Shown here: positions 35,601 to 44,672 of the stretch, piece by piece
Position numbering within the stretch: the stretch's first letter is position 1
Layout: every line of letters starts with the position of its first letter
Assembly: GCA_964017045.1 (NCBI GenBank)
Contig: OZ024807.1
Span: forward strand, 22,799,097-22,863,096
DNA length: 64,000 nucleotides
Direction of reading: 5' to 3'
Origin: Omphiscola glabra
Lineage: Eukaryota; Mollusca; Gastropoda; Lymnaeidae
Program-made: the position numbers and the translations under genes
Notes under the pieces: generated by a model
Seen by the model: only the letters and a program-made list of their open reading frames with translations
Database searches by the model: none
Told to the model about the DNA's origin: nothing

Positions 35601-38502
35601 ACTTAAATATCTACCAATCCAGCTACTATCTTAGATAATCTATCTACCAATCCAGCTACTATCTTAGATAATCTATCTACCCATATATATATATCTATTT
35701 ATCTACCTATATCCCTACCTACCTACCTACATATCTATATACCTACTTACCTACCTACCAACCTACCTGCCTACCTATCTTTCTACCTACCTATCTATCC
35801 ATCCATCCATCCATCCACCCATTCATCCTCTCACCCACCCACCCTTCCAACCATCCATCCTTTCATCCATCCATCAGTCTAGCTATATTTTATCTACATC
35901 TCTATCTATCTATCATCTATATGTGTATTTGTCTGCCTGTCTGTCTGTCTTACTATCTCTCTATCTATTAAAATCTCTATTTTTAAGATTAAATTTTCAC
36001 TTGTGTAAAATGATTGGGTTTTGATATCCCTGGGGATAATTATGAACATATTTTTATGTTTTGTTAAAGTGATTGATTTTCTTAATTGGTTAACTTATGT
36101 TCATATGTAAAATGAGAATATAGCTTCTTTTTTTTACAACTTAAATGTCATTGGATTGAAAGATATTGTCATCCAAGTAAAAATGCATAAACTCAATTTC
36201 CTACCATCGATATAAATGTATCGAAGAAGGTTAATTATTGATCAAATTTATTCTGAGGCTTATCTTGTGCTGCACTGGGCAAAATAAATGTATAGTGTAT
36301 AGTGGGCTACACAGATTTAAAAAAAAAATAAATAAATAATCCACTTAATTGTAGCCCCCTTACTTACGCAGAAGATTATTTTTACAATTTAATAAGATTA
36401 TTTTATATTTAGAAAAGTGATAAGTGCATTAAAAATGCTATTTGGCTATTTAGTTTTGTTACACCAATTTAATTAAAAGGCATATTCTTATTAACATTAT
36501 TTTTAAATGTAGAGTTTTACTACTTTATAAATTTCATAAAAGTTTATTTTTGGAATGAATAAAAAGTACAAACTTATTAAATGTTAAAAATACAAAGCTA
36601 AATTAGTATTTAAGTTTAGCAATTTAAAAAGCAATCAATGCTATTTACTAATTTCTTATAAGAAGGGGAATGTACATCATCAGTTTTGTCACGCTTTTTT
36701 ATTAAATCAGATAACTTTTAGCTATGACGTCATTTGAGTGATTATTTAGAACTAATTAATTTTAATTTTATTTCGCCTCATTGACAACGCGCTAAAGAAC
36801 GCACTAACAACAACTGATATTTAGGTTTTCCCGATAAATGTGATTACTGTGTATTTCTTTGATCATATTTTTTCTATTTATTTTTTTTTTCATAACTTTT
36901 AAACGCATATAAAATGCGAAGATAGTTCCTTGGTTGTTTCTTTATATGTATTTGTAATTTATAATAATAATACTTAAACTTTTGTTAAAATAAAAGCAGA
37001 AATATTATATTTTTTGCGCATGTAAATGTATTCGATTTCCGTAAAACAATAGAAAATAACTATGCTTTTTTTAAGAGTCCGAACGTATCAAACTATTTTC
37101 GGCTCTTTGGTGTTATGTCCCTATAGCTCATTCTTATATAGTATATCAATAAATATATATGTATAAATGTATACATATATATGTGCATTTTTAATTTTTC
37201 TTTACTAAACAATTTAAAACTGAACGTGTCAGAATGCAAAACAATATTTAAATCAGAGATTAAAAAATTTAAATAAAACATGCTTACCATTCACTTCAAA
37301 TGTGTTGCACACAGTCACCTGCCGATCATTGTATTCACACGTTAAGTTTGTCATTCCAATGAGACTTGCCAGATTAGAAAACGTGACCTCACCGTACACA
37401 GTGCTCCGTTTAATATACTGACCATCGACATCTAAAGTGACTGAAGCGACAAATAAAACGTTATTCACATTCGGTATGATGGGATGACACATTGCAGTAT
37501 CACATATGTTTAATATCACTTTTTTACGTGTCTCTTCACTGTGCACACTCCACGTTAAGTTAGAGGTGGCCGCTCCGCCGACTTGACATGAAAAATGGAA
37601 CTCAGCGCCTTCTTGTAAGGAGCATGCTATCTCGGATGTTACTGTGAATTAAAACATTTAATAACTGTTAAGTTTATTTTTTTTAAAAATAAACATATTT
37701 AATTATGTATGATTTTAAATGCACTACATACTTAAATGTGTATATTCTGGGTCTTTGAAAATAATCCCAGGATACAAAATATAAGAAGATCTTTTCATTT
37801 TAAGGATCTAACCTCTAAGTTCAAGTTACAAATTTAAAAAAAAAAGAAAGCCTGTGCTTTAATCATGTTTTCACACTAATGCACCAATCTCTTTAACACT
37901 TACACACGTGTACTATGTCCCAACGATATCATAATAAGGACAACCCATGTTTAGCACGAAATATTTGCAATGTATAGACAAATCAATGCGCATGAAGAAG
38001 CAGGGGAAAAAACAACACAACAGCGACTCAGCTTGTGGTTCTAACAGTGAAAATTGGATGTTTCCCTGCTTTGAGATATGTGGGATTTTTTAATAAAAAA
38101 ATAATAAATGTGTTAATCAGGATGAACATGTGGTTGTACAATAAATATTCATTAAAAATTTAACAAAAAATACGTCTTTTTGTAGATGTTTGTTTTATCA
38201 ATACATGAATTAAGACAACCATGGTTTGTGTCCACCCATTTATCCACCCAATCGAGGCACGGTCTATCCGTCCATTCGACCATCATCAACACATCAGTCA
38301 AGCTATCCGTCCATATGTCTGTCTATCTGCCATTATCCGTGCATCAATTAGGTCTACTTATTGACTTATTCACTTACTATCTACCCCACAAAAACACATT
38401 AAAATGTTAATTTAAAAGATACTTGCCATAATGTCTTTTGATGATCATTAAAATAGTTATCAAACATATATTGGAAGATGTCATCTTCAGGTAAATCATC
38501 AT
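8130..38502 (-). CDS. Multi-module immunoglobulin-like surface protein, 13 exons, 824 residues
   Basis: I rebuilt this gene from splice sites. The exons are 38502-38427, 37641-37288, 26485-26373, 23749-23500, 22058-21928, 21746-21527, 20645-20509, 16768-16558, 13736-13506, 13149-13066, 10324-10049, 8742-8431 and 8209-8130. They total 2475 bases, exactly 825 codons, with consistent phases at all twelve junctions. Predicted parts: signal peptide (1-25), Ig-like domain (26-143), three two-exon modules (144-264, 265-381, 382-497), split Ig domain (498-602), canonical Ig domain (603-694), cysteine-less Ig-like domain (695-798), GPI-type or short membrane tail (799-824). Many N-x-S/T sites fit an extracellular protein. 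Ig domains usually bind other proteins or glycans; the ligand is unknown. The nearest idea is a molluscan lineage-specific immune receptor, but I do not recognise the exact family. The introns carry many transposons, which is normal for such genomes. Confidence 0.7.
8391..8422 (+). repeat. Poly-T tract next to the exon 12 donor
   Basis: A run of about 32 T on the plus strand (A on the minus strand) starts a few bases inside the intron after exon 12. Confidence 0.95.
8431..8742 (-). CDS. Exon 12, minus-strand gene: cysteine-less Ig-like domain
   Basis: This is a 312-base phase 1-1 exon (acceptor TTTTTCCAATTAG, donor GTAATG, next to a poly-T tract). It encodes PFQLFVTNETPDF, FEVSIPVFGYPEPSHYKL, NGTIVLNVSNVQADYFTNYT and EYRFSLND. 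The spacing is that of an Ig domain, but the B- and F-strand cysteines are replaced by hydrophobic residues, and the exon has no Cys after its first split codon. Confidence 0.8.
10049..10324 (-). CDS. Exon 11, minus-strand gene: canonical Ig domain
   Basis: This is a 276-base phase 1-1 exon (acceptor TTTACTTTAG, donor GTGAGT). It shows the full Ig pattern: VTLECQTSGYPPPDIQF at the B to C strands and CLDGGDYVCMV at the F strand (D-x-G-x-Y-x-C). Two additional cysteines (SVC and ESC) could form a second disulphide. There are several N-x-S/T sites, such as NFT and NET. Confidence 0.9.
10653..10930 (+). repeat. TG/TA-rich cryptic microsatellite
   Basis: Imperfect TATG/TGTA repeats follow a TA run at 10711-10735 and end with GAGAGAGAG. 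Open frames here are low-complexity artefacts. It lies in intron 10 of the minus-strand gene. Confidence 0.85.
11293..11499 (+). other. Unrecognised open frame of 68 codons in intron 10
   Basis: The predicted peptide is basic and polar (for example RRHKKPGTERI) with no domain I recognise. There is no splice or promoter support. A nearby stretch at 11555-11600 is similar to 18650-18700, so a dispersed repeat is more likely than a gene. Confidence 0.2.
13066..13149 (-). CDS. Exon 10, minus-strand gene: split Ig domain, second part
   Basis: This is an 84-base phase 1-1 exon (acceptor ATTTCCTCTGCAG, donor GTAAGT). Joined to exon 9 it reads LDAEKFKSFTCQAVSV, the expected F-strand with its Cys, followed by a G-strand TITPKLF. 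The exon is short and easy to miss. The splice sites and the domain fit make it convincing. Confidence 0.75.
13506..13736 (-). CDS. Exon 9, minus-strand gene: split Ig domain, first part
   Basis: This is a 231-base phase 1-1 exon (acceptor TTTATCTACTTAG, donor GTAATT). It encodes LPKISIDPDC, then RTCTCQLIDMGNPPGKARW, a typical Ig B-to-C strand pattern with Cys, a GNP turn and Trp, and ends LTFDNLDA. The F-strand Cys is in exon 10. Confidence 0.8.
13845..15838 (+). mobile_element. Non-LTR retrotransposon (CR1/jockey-like), 5'-truncated and broken
   Basis: This is a decayed reverse transcriptase. Visible blocks are TPIYKNGEHADPDNYRPISL, QHGFRVNRS, VMDFLKAFDRVNN, SVLGPCLFLAYINDLP and a FADD catalytic motif (all within 14266-14949). 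After frameshifts come NQANKTLGFLRRNLK (about 15160-15205), LLDYTSSVWDPF and HRQRRGHDRQF. Stops and frameshifts (for example at 14255 and 14949) make it inactive. The 3' end runs into a short GAA repeat at 15826-15838. It lies in intron 8 of the minus-strand gene in the opposite orientation. Two further copies lie at 43141 and 58237. Confidence 0.9.
16558..16768 (-). CDS. Exon 8, minus-strand gene: module 3, second half
   Basis: This is a 211-base phase 0-1 exon. It encodes ETFVQLNVTKRM, then YEYNLYVKTLDLGIGNHQF and ends MSPLVL. LGIGNHQFRI corresponds to LGPGYHQFGV of exon 6, and MSPLVL to TSPLVL. The acceptor (CTATCTCGTTAAAG) is weak but gives the phase 0 expected from the other modules, and the donor is GTGAGT. 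No plus-strand counterpart was found. A TA microsatellite lies just upstream at about 16830-16886. Confidence 0.75.
17111..17374. mobile_element. Fold-back MITE of about 260 bp
   Basis: The two ends are inverted copies of a sequence with repeated AAATTTGATCGAAA words (left about 17113-17145, right about 17330-17372). Inner arms are also inverted (ACGTTAAAATGTTCGTCAAA on the left, its partner at about 17270-17320). The whole unit could fold into one hairpin around CTATATAG at about 17252. It lies in intron 7 of the minus-strand gene. Open frames inside are by-products. Confidence 0.7.
17380..20500. other. Rest of intron 7, no gene seen
   Basis: AT-rich sequence with a TA microsatellite at about 17846-17886 and a G run at about 19746-19756. 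A stretch near 18650-18700 (TTTCAAGTACAATTTAAACG) resembles 11555-11600, so a dispersed repeat is likely. No exon with usable splice sites was found. Confidence 0.6.
20509..20645 (-). CDS. Exon 7, minus-strand gene: module 3, first half
   Basis: This is a 137-base phase 1-0 exon, equal in length to 56710-56846. It encodes LNNITPQDF, PGCTYYEVNDTNVHVKCHY and YEIKTN. About 32 of 45 residues match the plus-strand copy. The acceptor is ATTTCATTTAG in both copies and the donor GTAAGTAAA. The two cysteines in PGC and VKC are shared. Confidence 0.85.
21527..21746 (-). CDS. Exon 6, minus-strand gene: module 2, second half
   Basis: This is a 220-base phase 0-1 exon (acceptor TTTTAATTTCAG, donor GTAAGT). 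It encodes GTQIPIF, NLFGEPMLLNECS, LLGPGYHQFGVIMV and SSKLTSPLVL. The LGPGYHxFGV motif is the clearest signature of the repeated module and recurs at 55676-55886. The minus copy is three codons longer. Confidence 0.85.
21928..22058 (-). CDS. Exon 5, minus-strand gene: module 2, first half
   Basis: This is a 131-base phase 1-0 exon, identical in length to its paralogue at 55362-55492. It encodes NYTISSSDPVCNFPTV, then VHVVCLSN and YVLYTN. Cysteines in PVCNFP and VVC are shared with the plus-strand copy. The acceptor is TTTTCGCAG and the donor GTAAGT. Confidence 0.85.
22420..23345. mobile_element. Probable transposon-derived insertion in intron 4
   Basis: The block is less AT-rich than its surroundings and separates exons 4 and 5. 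Positions 22551-22620 (GGTGATGGCCGGTTATCAAA ... AAATATATAT) match the reverse complement of 13340-13410 in intron 8, which marks a dispersed repeat. Open frames on both strands (22508-22789 plus, 22934-23323 minus) have no domain I recognise. The boundaries are approximate. Confidence 0.4.
23500..23749 (-). CDS. Exon 4, minus-strand gene: module 1, second half
   Basis: This is a 250-base phase 0-1 exon (acceptor TTTTCCTTCAG, donor GTAAGC). It contains the module signature near LLPGLFNVNVYW, equivalent to the LGPGxH motif of the other modules, and ends LQLKIN. The counterpart at 54538-54793 shares the PGLxNV core and the S-x-DVIQ-type end but little else, so this exon is among the fastest-changing. 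Confidence 0.8.
23750..26370. other. Intron 3 of the minus-strand gene, no gene seen
   Basis: AT-rich non-coding sequence. The stretch 24840-25160 is unusually rich in CA/AAC words and could be a worn repeat. A G run lies at about 26192-26203. Open frames at 25802-26086 and 26105-26344 have no recognisable content. Confidence 0.6.
26373..26485 (-). CDS. Exon 3, minus-strand gene: module 1, first half
   Basis: This is a 113-base phase 1-0 exon, with acceptor AAATTTAG and donor GTGAGT. It encodes a short stretch beginning QPTQVKWKN and ending PPHSFCSAQ. The plus-strand counterpart at 52984-53102 has the same pattern (KPRPIEWVK ... HPSTICTV) but is two codons longer and much diverged. The Trp and the late Cys are shared. 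Confidence 0.7.
26637..26684 (+). repeat. TA microsatellite
   Basis: About 24 uninterrupted TA units lie in intron 2 of the minus-strand gene. Confidence 0.95.
27590..28650 (+). pseudogene. hAT-superfamily transposase relic (DUF4371/ZMYM-like)
   Basis: Translated fragments match the conserved core of this domesticated-looking hAT group: MDQYFRRKG near 27600, and AQCYDGASVISGS ... AQPRNKE then NWHAHRLNN at 27960-28080. The usual pattern is GQCYDGAxxMSG ... VHCxAHRLNL. Stops and frameshifts are dense, so it is dead. It lies in intron 2 of the minus-strand gene. The outer limits are uncertain and I found no terminal repeats. Confidence 0.65.
28660..29850. other. Non-coding part of intron 2, no gene seen
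   Basis: AT-rich sequence with a G run at about 28956-28964. Nothing coding was seen. It may include the worn 3' end of the hAT relic. Confidence 0.5.
29853..30420 (+). mobile_element. Interspersed repeat, copy B
   Basis: It begins with TATAGCGCGGTACCCCAGCC followed by TAGGGCTAGGCTCAC, then CCATGGACGGCAGCTAG (about 30031) and a block with AATTCCATTGTTTGGGGGCG (about 30170). It is in the same order and orientation as copy A at 6935-6065. The 115-codon open frame at 29940-30287 belongs to this repeat and has no domain I recognise. Confidence 0.65.
31894..31955 (+). repeat. TA-rich microsatellite
   Basis: Interrupted TA repeats immediately left of the Helitron derivative. Confidence 0.9.
32441..32890 (+). 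repeat. 25-bp minisatellite, 18 copies
   Basis: The unit is AATTCAGAAATATACTTGTC plus ATGTC. There are exactly 450 bases with few changes (TTGTC/GTGTC and AATTTATAAA variants). Because 25 is not a multiple of three and the unit has no stop in any plus frame, all three frames stay open across it. The long open frames here are artefacts. The seed AATTCAGAAA is part of the surrounding Helitron unit. Confidence 0.97.
33411..33571 (+). repeat. 36-bp minisatellite, about 4.5 copies
   Basis: The unit is TCATCACAGTTTTATCTCAG plus GCGTGATCATAACAAC. It expands the Helitron word CTCACCAAAGTTTTATCGCA. A frame with 12-residue periodicity (SFISGVIITTHH) is a by-product. Confidence 0.9.
35056..35960 (+). 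repeat. Compound CT-rich microsatellite
   Basis: TCTG/TCTC repeats (35060-35520) change to CCTA/CTAC (35530-35780), then CATC/CACC (35795-35880), then TATC/TCTG (35890-35970). The long SVCLSV-type open frames are low-complexity artefacts. It lies in intron 2 of the minus-strand gene, next to the Helitron derivative. Confidence 0.95.
36000..37280. other. Non-coding end of intron 2, no gene seen
   Basis: Strongly AT-rich sequence. No exon or recognisable element was seen. Confidence 0.6.
37288..37641 (-). CDS. Exon 2, minus-strand gene: N-terminal Ig-like domain
   Basis: This is a 354-base phase 1-1 exon, between acceptor TTTAATTCACAG and donor GTAAGC. It encodes 118 residues with an Ig-like start (FSCQVGG, then SNLTWSV, the B-strand Cys and C-strand Trp) and later NLTCEYNDRQVTVC. 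Six cysteines (residues in IAC, FSC, ICDTAMC, LTC and TVC) exceed a simple Ig pair. It is the same length as its paralogue at 48255-48608, and about 72 of 117 residues are identical by eye, which indicates constraint. Confidence 0.85.
38427..38502 (-). CDS. Exon 1, minus-strand gene: signal peptide
   Basis: It begins with two adjacent ATGs. A further in-frame Met at residue 7 starts KMTSSNICLIT, a stretch identical in the plus-strand copy. The hydrophobic core ICLITILMII is typical of a signal peptide. The exon is 76 bases, the same length as its counterpart at 47934-48009. It ends in phase 1 at a GC donor (G followed by GCAAGTAT). Using the nearby GT four bases later would put a stop early in exon 2, so the GC donor is needed for the frame. 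Confidence 0.75.
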
Positions 38503-39430
38503 GGATGAGAATTGCTGACTTTCTGACTTGTTATAATAACTTTAACGTAATGAATATGTTCACTTTTTTCACTTTAAAAGTAAAAATAATGACTAAGTAT
38601 ATTCATTTTTCTATGAATATGATATATATTATACAAAATAATAAAAGTACCTCTTGGAATAAATCGTTAAAATAACTCTTCAGTTTTCTTATAAAATAAG
38701 TCCCACTACTCTAGGTCAAGCAGTCGGCTTTTAACTGGCACGTATTGAGTTTCCATAGATTGTTCATTTTTAGACTTTTAAAAAAAAATATCAACCAATT
38801 AAACTAAATTTATAATAAAGATTTTTGTTGATTGCGGTTGTAACTTTAACTATCACTTTCAAAACACTTGATAACTATTGTGAAATTCATAAATTTTGTT
38901 GTTTTCACTCTCTTCTTAAGTAAAATGAAATTCGAACTATATTAAGTTTTTTTAAAGAAAAATGAATCTTTTAAAGGTCGGATTCGTGTTGTTGCTGACA
39001 TTTTTCAAAACTGTCATAAAATCGTTTAAAGTAATTTAAAATTCGCTGCTGATTAAAACGTGCTAAAGGACAAAACAATATATACAAATCGTGATAAATA
39101 TCTTGTTCAGATAACGAAAAAAGGAACTTTTCAATAGTTGAAGAACAAATGAAGAACATATTTACAACCACGTTTCTTGAGATGTAAATTACACTTAAAC
39201 TAATCTTTTTTTTTTAATTTCCAGGACTGAATTTAGCATAACACTAATTGATTTTGGTGGTTCAGGACAATATTTTTTTAACATGTACTTATGTAGCACT
39301 GAAACATACAACATCTGTTTTAGGTAGTGTTTGTATTACTAGACAGCTGTGTTTGTGCTAGTAGTAAACAAAACAAAAAAAATAAATGTCAACCGTGTAA
39401 GCAACAAAAAAATTAAATTAAAAAATGAAA

Positions 39431-39482
<52 letters not shown>

Positions 39483-40100
39483 AAAAAGGAAAAAAGAAAA
39501 ACGTGACACTTATCCTCATGTATTTCTACATAATCCAAAACACATACATTGGGGAAATGACATCACAATAAAAATGTGCCAAGACTTTGGGAGTAAAAAG
39601 TGCAAAAAGATAGGTTATTCCATGAGGAAACAGTATCTGAATTTAATAATACCAACACAGTTCTTAAACAAATAATGGTAACGAAGACTAGAAACACCCA
39701 AACACGCCAAAACGATTTTGACAAAAATGTAAAAAAAAAAAAAAAGTTGAATGGGTTTGCAAGAGATTGAGACAAGAGCCGTAGACCCGGAGGCTTGAAA
39801 TGAACAATGGTAAAGGCTTTAGATCTAGTGAGAATGGTCAAGTCAAAGAGCAGATGACGACCGAGTTTAACATTGATCTAGGGAAGAAATGAAATAAAAC
39901 ACGATGATAAGTTGTATAAATTGATGTGACGTTTGGGCCTGTGTGATCATACGACTAAGACCATGAGTGATTCAATAACTATTGCGATGTTACGACTACC
40001 ACAGAGTAAAGCCAAGTATCTAGTTTCTAGTTATGCTTACCATTCAATATTATAAAGAAATAGTAAATAAAGAAATCAACTTCTTAGTCATATCAAAACT
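38503..40100. other. Upstream region of the minus-strand gene, no gene seen
   Basis: The promoter should lie here, but no TATA box or initiator stands out against the AT-rich background. It contains a run of about 52 A at 39429-39480. The open frames around that run are low complexity. Confidence 0.5.
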
Positions 40101-40149
40101 TATCAATGAAATTTAACATTCTTTTTAATTAACACGCCACAAAACTTGT

Positions 40150-40450
40150 ATGTCTAATTTTTTACTCGTTACATAATGCAATGCTCTTACTAACTCGTTA
40201 CACAAGGCAATGCTCTTACTAACTCGTTACACAAGGCAATGCTCTTACTATTCCCATCAATACATTAGAAATGTTTATTTCTGCGTGATAAACACCATGG
40301 TTGCTAATGTAGATTGACGAAAAAAAATTTGATCTAACAATTGATTTTTTTTTAAAAATACACTTTAACTTTATGATCCATAGGCAGTATCCATACGCAG
40401 TATCAATAGGCGGTATCCATAGGCAGTATCCAGAGGCAGTATCCATAGAT
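40150..40450 (+). repeat. Two small tandem arrays (28-bp and about 13-bp units)
   Basis: AATGCTCTTACTAACTCGTT plus ACACAAGGC is repeated about three times at 40180-40252. AGGCAGTATCCAT is repeated about five times at 40382-40447. Neither is coding. Confidence 0.85.
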
Positions 40451-40829
40451 ACGTTTCTAATTTAAATTCAATTATATTTATATGCCAACATTTACAAACG
40501 CATTCATGAATTATTTGATGTTTATTTTTAAAAGCAAGTTAACATTAGATTCACTATGTAAATAGATTTACTTTAAAAATAAAATATTTTTCTCCAAAAC
40601 AAGTTGGTTACAATAAAGAGGTCCGTTCGTCAGTTGCATCGGTTTACTGTGGGGTTTCCTAGCCAGTATTGACATTGCAAATGTGTTTTTAATACTCAAG
40701 GATAATGACTTAATCCAGTTTTACATTAACTTTTGGTAAATTTATGATCTTTTGATCAATTATTATTTAACCATTTACACAATTTGAATTAACTAAAATA
40801 AAACTATAGAAGTAACATGTTGTCCGGCA

Positions 40830-41160
40830 ACAAAACCTGCCTCTACGAGGCTGGTTGCGTAGTAGAATCTGGGCGTAAATGCGCGCCCTGTGAAACTCAC
40901 AAGATTCTCACGAAGGAGAGAGTTGCTCCAGTATATCTCTCTGAGAACAAGTAAAATTCATTGACTCTGGTCCTTATTCTACACCTGGCAAGAACAAAGA
41001 ATGATCGTCTTAGCGAGGTTTTTTTAAAACGCTCTTCTCTTGCAGATATGTGACTTGGCACAGGGCGACAGCAGACGCTGTTGTTACTGGGGACACAAGC
41101 CAAGGTCCCACGAGTCACCTTCCCAAATCCCATTGGATAAACAACTTAACTATTGCGAAG
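40830..41160. other. GC-richer block, unrecognised
   Basis: The composition is distinct from the flanks, and a 78-codon open frame lies on the minus strand (40897-41133). It looks like a repeat fragment, but I cannot name it, and no second copy was seen in the window. Confidence 0.3.
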
Positions 41161-41942
41161 TCGCAGGTAAAAAAACAGAAATCAAAAGTTGCTCCATGAT
41201 CAAGCGTTGGGCAATGTAATGCTACAAGAGACCTACTGAAGGATAAACTATTGCACGTATAGTGCTTCTCATTTTACTTTTGCAAATGCGTAAAATTCCA
41301 TGGACTTGAAACACTTTTCAACCCCCTACCCTTCAGTGCAAAATTTAGAGTGCAAAAATCTTCTTGGATCAGACACACTGACATTTATAATAGTATTATA
41401 TGTTAAGTTCTTCACGATAGCGAATTTTTAGAAGATGTCGAAATCAATACAAAAATCAGAAATCTGACATTTCAAAACGGGGTCCTAACGCTTCTTCATA
41501 CATGATGCAAGGCTTTCAAAAGACCTTACTCTAGTTTTTGCAGAACTAGAAGGATCATTTATCACTGAGATTGGTAGTAATACTCATCATAATTAGTTTA
41601 TGGTTGGAAAAGGCAAGGTCTCTAAGGAGACCATTGTTTTTTCGGAAAACCAAATGGATTAAATTCCACGAAAAAATATAAAGAAAGATCGCGACATCAT
41701 CTGGGTTTCTCGATGACTCTGTTAATATCAATGTTTTTTACAACAACTATGTGACTGCTGTGTAATGTGTGGGAAAAAAAACATAGAAAGAAACAGCCGG
41801 AACCTCAAATACCAAACTTTCTGGACTAAATGTTTTGCATAACATGTTCGAATGAAGTCCGCAAGGCCATGACAAAGACAATGAAATACATTGATTGGGA
41901 TGTGCAAAAAACTCAAACTGATAGATGGAAAAGAAATGTTAG

Positions 41943-42188
41943 ACATTGAAGGATTCACTCTCTGACATGGTGAAAACGAAAAACCTTAGACCTTTGACAA
42001 CGCGGACAAGCACGAATTCCAAAGATGCCAAAATAACTGAGCCCCTTAACACCTATGATAATGTGTGCCTTAAACGGATTGAAATTAAAGAAAGCAAAAA
42101 ACTTAACGGCTCAGGAACCAAGGAAAAAACTAACGATTGTGGGGATCTCATGCTCACATCTTCACCGAAACTTTTTACACCGGTTTAA
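41943..42188 (+). CDS. Possible orphan terminal exon with a tyrosine motif
   Basis: After a TAG that could serve as an acceptor (AAATGTTAG), an open frame of 81 codons runs to TAA. It is polar and Ser/Thr/Lys-rich, with TEPLNTYDNVCLKRIE, a pattern seen in receptor cytoplasmic tails (Y-D-N-V). There is no ATG at its start and no signal or membrane segment. It lies between the two divergent genes and is not part of either as modelled. It may be a chance open frame. Confidence 0.2.
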   Translation, partial: TLKDSLSDMVKTKNLRPLTTRTSTNSKDAKITEPLNTYDNVCLKRIEIKESKKLNGSGTKEKTNDCGDLMLTSSPKLFTPV

Positions 42189-42235
42189 ATGCGAAATGTA
42201 ACAACGAAATGCAAAGTCACCCAGGTAACAATACA

Positions 42236-42595
42236 TAATAAGAGATGTGTTTAAATGATAAGATATATGTTTAAGTGATAAGATATGTGTTTAAATAATA
42301 ATATGTGTGTTTAAATAATAATATATTTGTTTAAATAATAAGATATGTGTTTAAATGATAATATATGTGCTTAAATGATAAGATATGTGTTTAAATTAAA
42401 AGAGATGTGTTAAAATGATAATATATGCTTTTAAATGATAAGATATGTGTTTGAATAATAAGATATGTGTTTAAATGATAAGATTTGTTTTACATGATAA
42501 AATATGTGTTTACATGAAAAGATATGTGTTTACATGATACGGTCTGTGTTTTCATGATAAGATATGTGTTTGAATGATAAGATATGAATTTAAAT
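42236..42595 (+). repeat. 20-bp AT-rich minisatellite, about 18 copies
   Basis: The unit is GTGTTTAAATGATAAGATAT, with frequent substitutions. It follows the possible orphan exon directly and is non-coding. Confidence 0.93.
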
Positions 42596-43140
42596 TATCA
42601 TTGGAATTTCAAAATAGTATGACCTTTCTTCAGATGAATTACATCTTTGTTCTTTGCTATGCTTTAAAATATTTCAAAATATTTTTTTTTTTCAATTGAC
42701 GAATTAGGAAAAATAATTGTATCAAAGAGTAGTACCAAAAAAAAGGAGTTGCCATTATAATCAAATTGCTAATTCAAAAACAATTTTTTCTTAGCTTTGT
42801 ACTGGAGTCTCATCTGAAATAAAATTAATATATTTTTTTAAAAATGAAATTAAATAGATGGGACAGTTTGTTTATTATTCTTATATTAAAATTCGAAAAA
42901 GCATTTGGAAGATAATAATAACAAATATAGGCTAAGTATTTATTTTTTAAAAATATCTGCTATTCAGCAAACTTTTTAACAATAGTAGCAAGACATTTGA
43001 AGAAAACAAAAGCGACTTAATAATTATTTTTTTTAATGAAACGTGCATTTCTTGAATGGACACCGTAAATTCTAAATTAGAAAGAAAAGCATGATGCCAT
43101 CTTAAACATTTACAATTATTCTTATATATATATATATATT

Positions 43141-43466
43141 AAGGGTTCCCGATCAATTTATTGATCACTATGGCTCCTATGAATGTAGATGGGATTTGCA
43201 ATGTTTCTGTGCCTGGTATTGATGAGGATTTTTCACTGGTTACAAGAGTAACTGAGTGAGGATATCATGCACTGCGGGTTGGAAGGCCTGATGCGATAGA
43301 CGCAAATGAGTCAAGTGTTTTTGCATCAACTGTTTCTTTTGAAAGCTTGTTCCAGTCTCTGATTGTCTTTGGCAGGAATGAGCCTCGTTGCTGTCTATGT
43401 TGGAGAGGGACGCGTTTCTGTTTAATGCAGAGCAGTGGACTAGCCCTTTATTTATCTTGTATTTAA
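43141..43466 (-). mobile_element. LINE 3' fragment (same family as at 13845 and 58237)
   Basis: The reverse complement matches the last 330 bases of the CR1/jockey-like element, including the 3' end (TTGATCGGGAACCCTTAA here, GGGCCCTTA in the others). It is inserted right against a TA microsatellite at 43124-43139. Confidence 0.85.
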
Positions 43467-44672
43467 ATTAACTGCTATCCCTTCTTTAAAAGCCATGCTT
43501 TTCCGATGATTTAAAATTTGATAAAAACATGGCACATGTTTGATATTTAACAAACTTTTATTAAAATTGTATACCTCTATAGGTATGTAACTTTAATGAA
43601 GTGTTTTTAATCTCTTTAAACTTTTCAATTTCGAAAACAAAAATAACGATATTTGTCGAACAAAAGAAAATAAGGCATGAGCGGCCAGTACGATTTTGTT
43701 ATAACCGATTACTATATCAAGATTAGCCTTTTTAAAAAAAATGATATTTTGTAGAATTCAAAAATTGTAGTCATTTGAAGACACAATTTTGTCAACTAAA
43801 AAAGAAAAAAGAAAAAAAAGTACGATAAATTGTTGTACACATTTTGCTCCTGGGGAGCACTCGAAGTTTCCGGGGGGGGGGGGGGTGGGGTTGGCTGTGC
43901 CCTGCCGGAGAGATGGCTGAAAGAAACACTGCTTAGATTACATTCAATAAGAGTATTTTATCGTTCCTTGTGTTTCATTAATGATGATTCTAATAACACT
44001 CTAATGTTAAGTTAAATATCCTACAAAAACGTGTTTTATAGTCAACTTAGAGTTGATGTACTGGGATATTATATTCGTAGCATTTCTCTAATAGGATCCT
44101 GATGGTGAAAATCTTATCAGTTGTTGATCTGTTTTGTATGAATCAAAAGTGGTAGTCACCTAGTATTTCTTTAGTGTATGGTAGTAGTCTTTTGGCAAAT
44201 AGTTTTGTCATTATTTTTTATTTACGATTTAATATAGAAATTTACCTGGAGTTTGTGCTCTCACGTTTTGAGCTTTATTTTTGTTTTGGTATTATTAGTG
44301 TTGTTTCCAGTTGTATTGGAATTTTCTATTCTTGCCAAATTTAGCTATAGGCTTATGTGAATTTCACAAACAAAGAATAATTATTAGTATTAAATTGAAA
44401 AAAAATAAAATTAAAATAAAACGAACAAAAAACATGCAGTATAAATGATTTGTTTTTGTTTTAAAAACAGACTATTCTAAATAGTCATTGAATCACTCAC
44501 AGTCTTAGTTGTATTATATCTCTCCATTTTACGACTTATCACTGTGTTGTGTTTCCCGTCTTCTCTGTATTAATTTCGGAACCTAATCTCCTATTTGTCT
44601 TTACAACTCCCAGTAGAGCTAAGGGCATTACAAGTTATATATATATATACTATATACATATATATATATATG

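Noticed and set aside
35059..35634. Long open frame rich in SVCLSV residues
   Set aside because: It is the translation of a TCTG/TCTC microsatellite with no other coding feature.
39349..39675. Lysine-rich open frame
   Set aside because: It is produced by a run of about 52 adenines.
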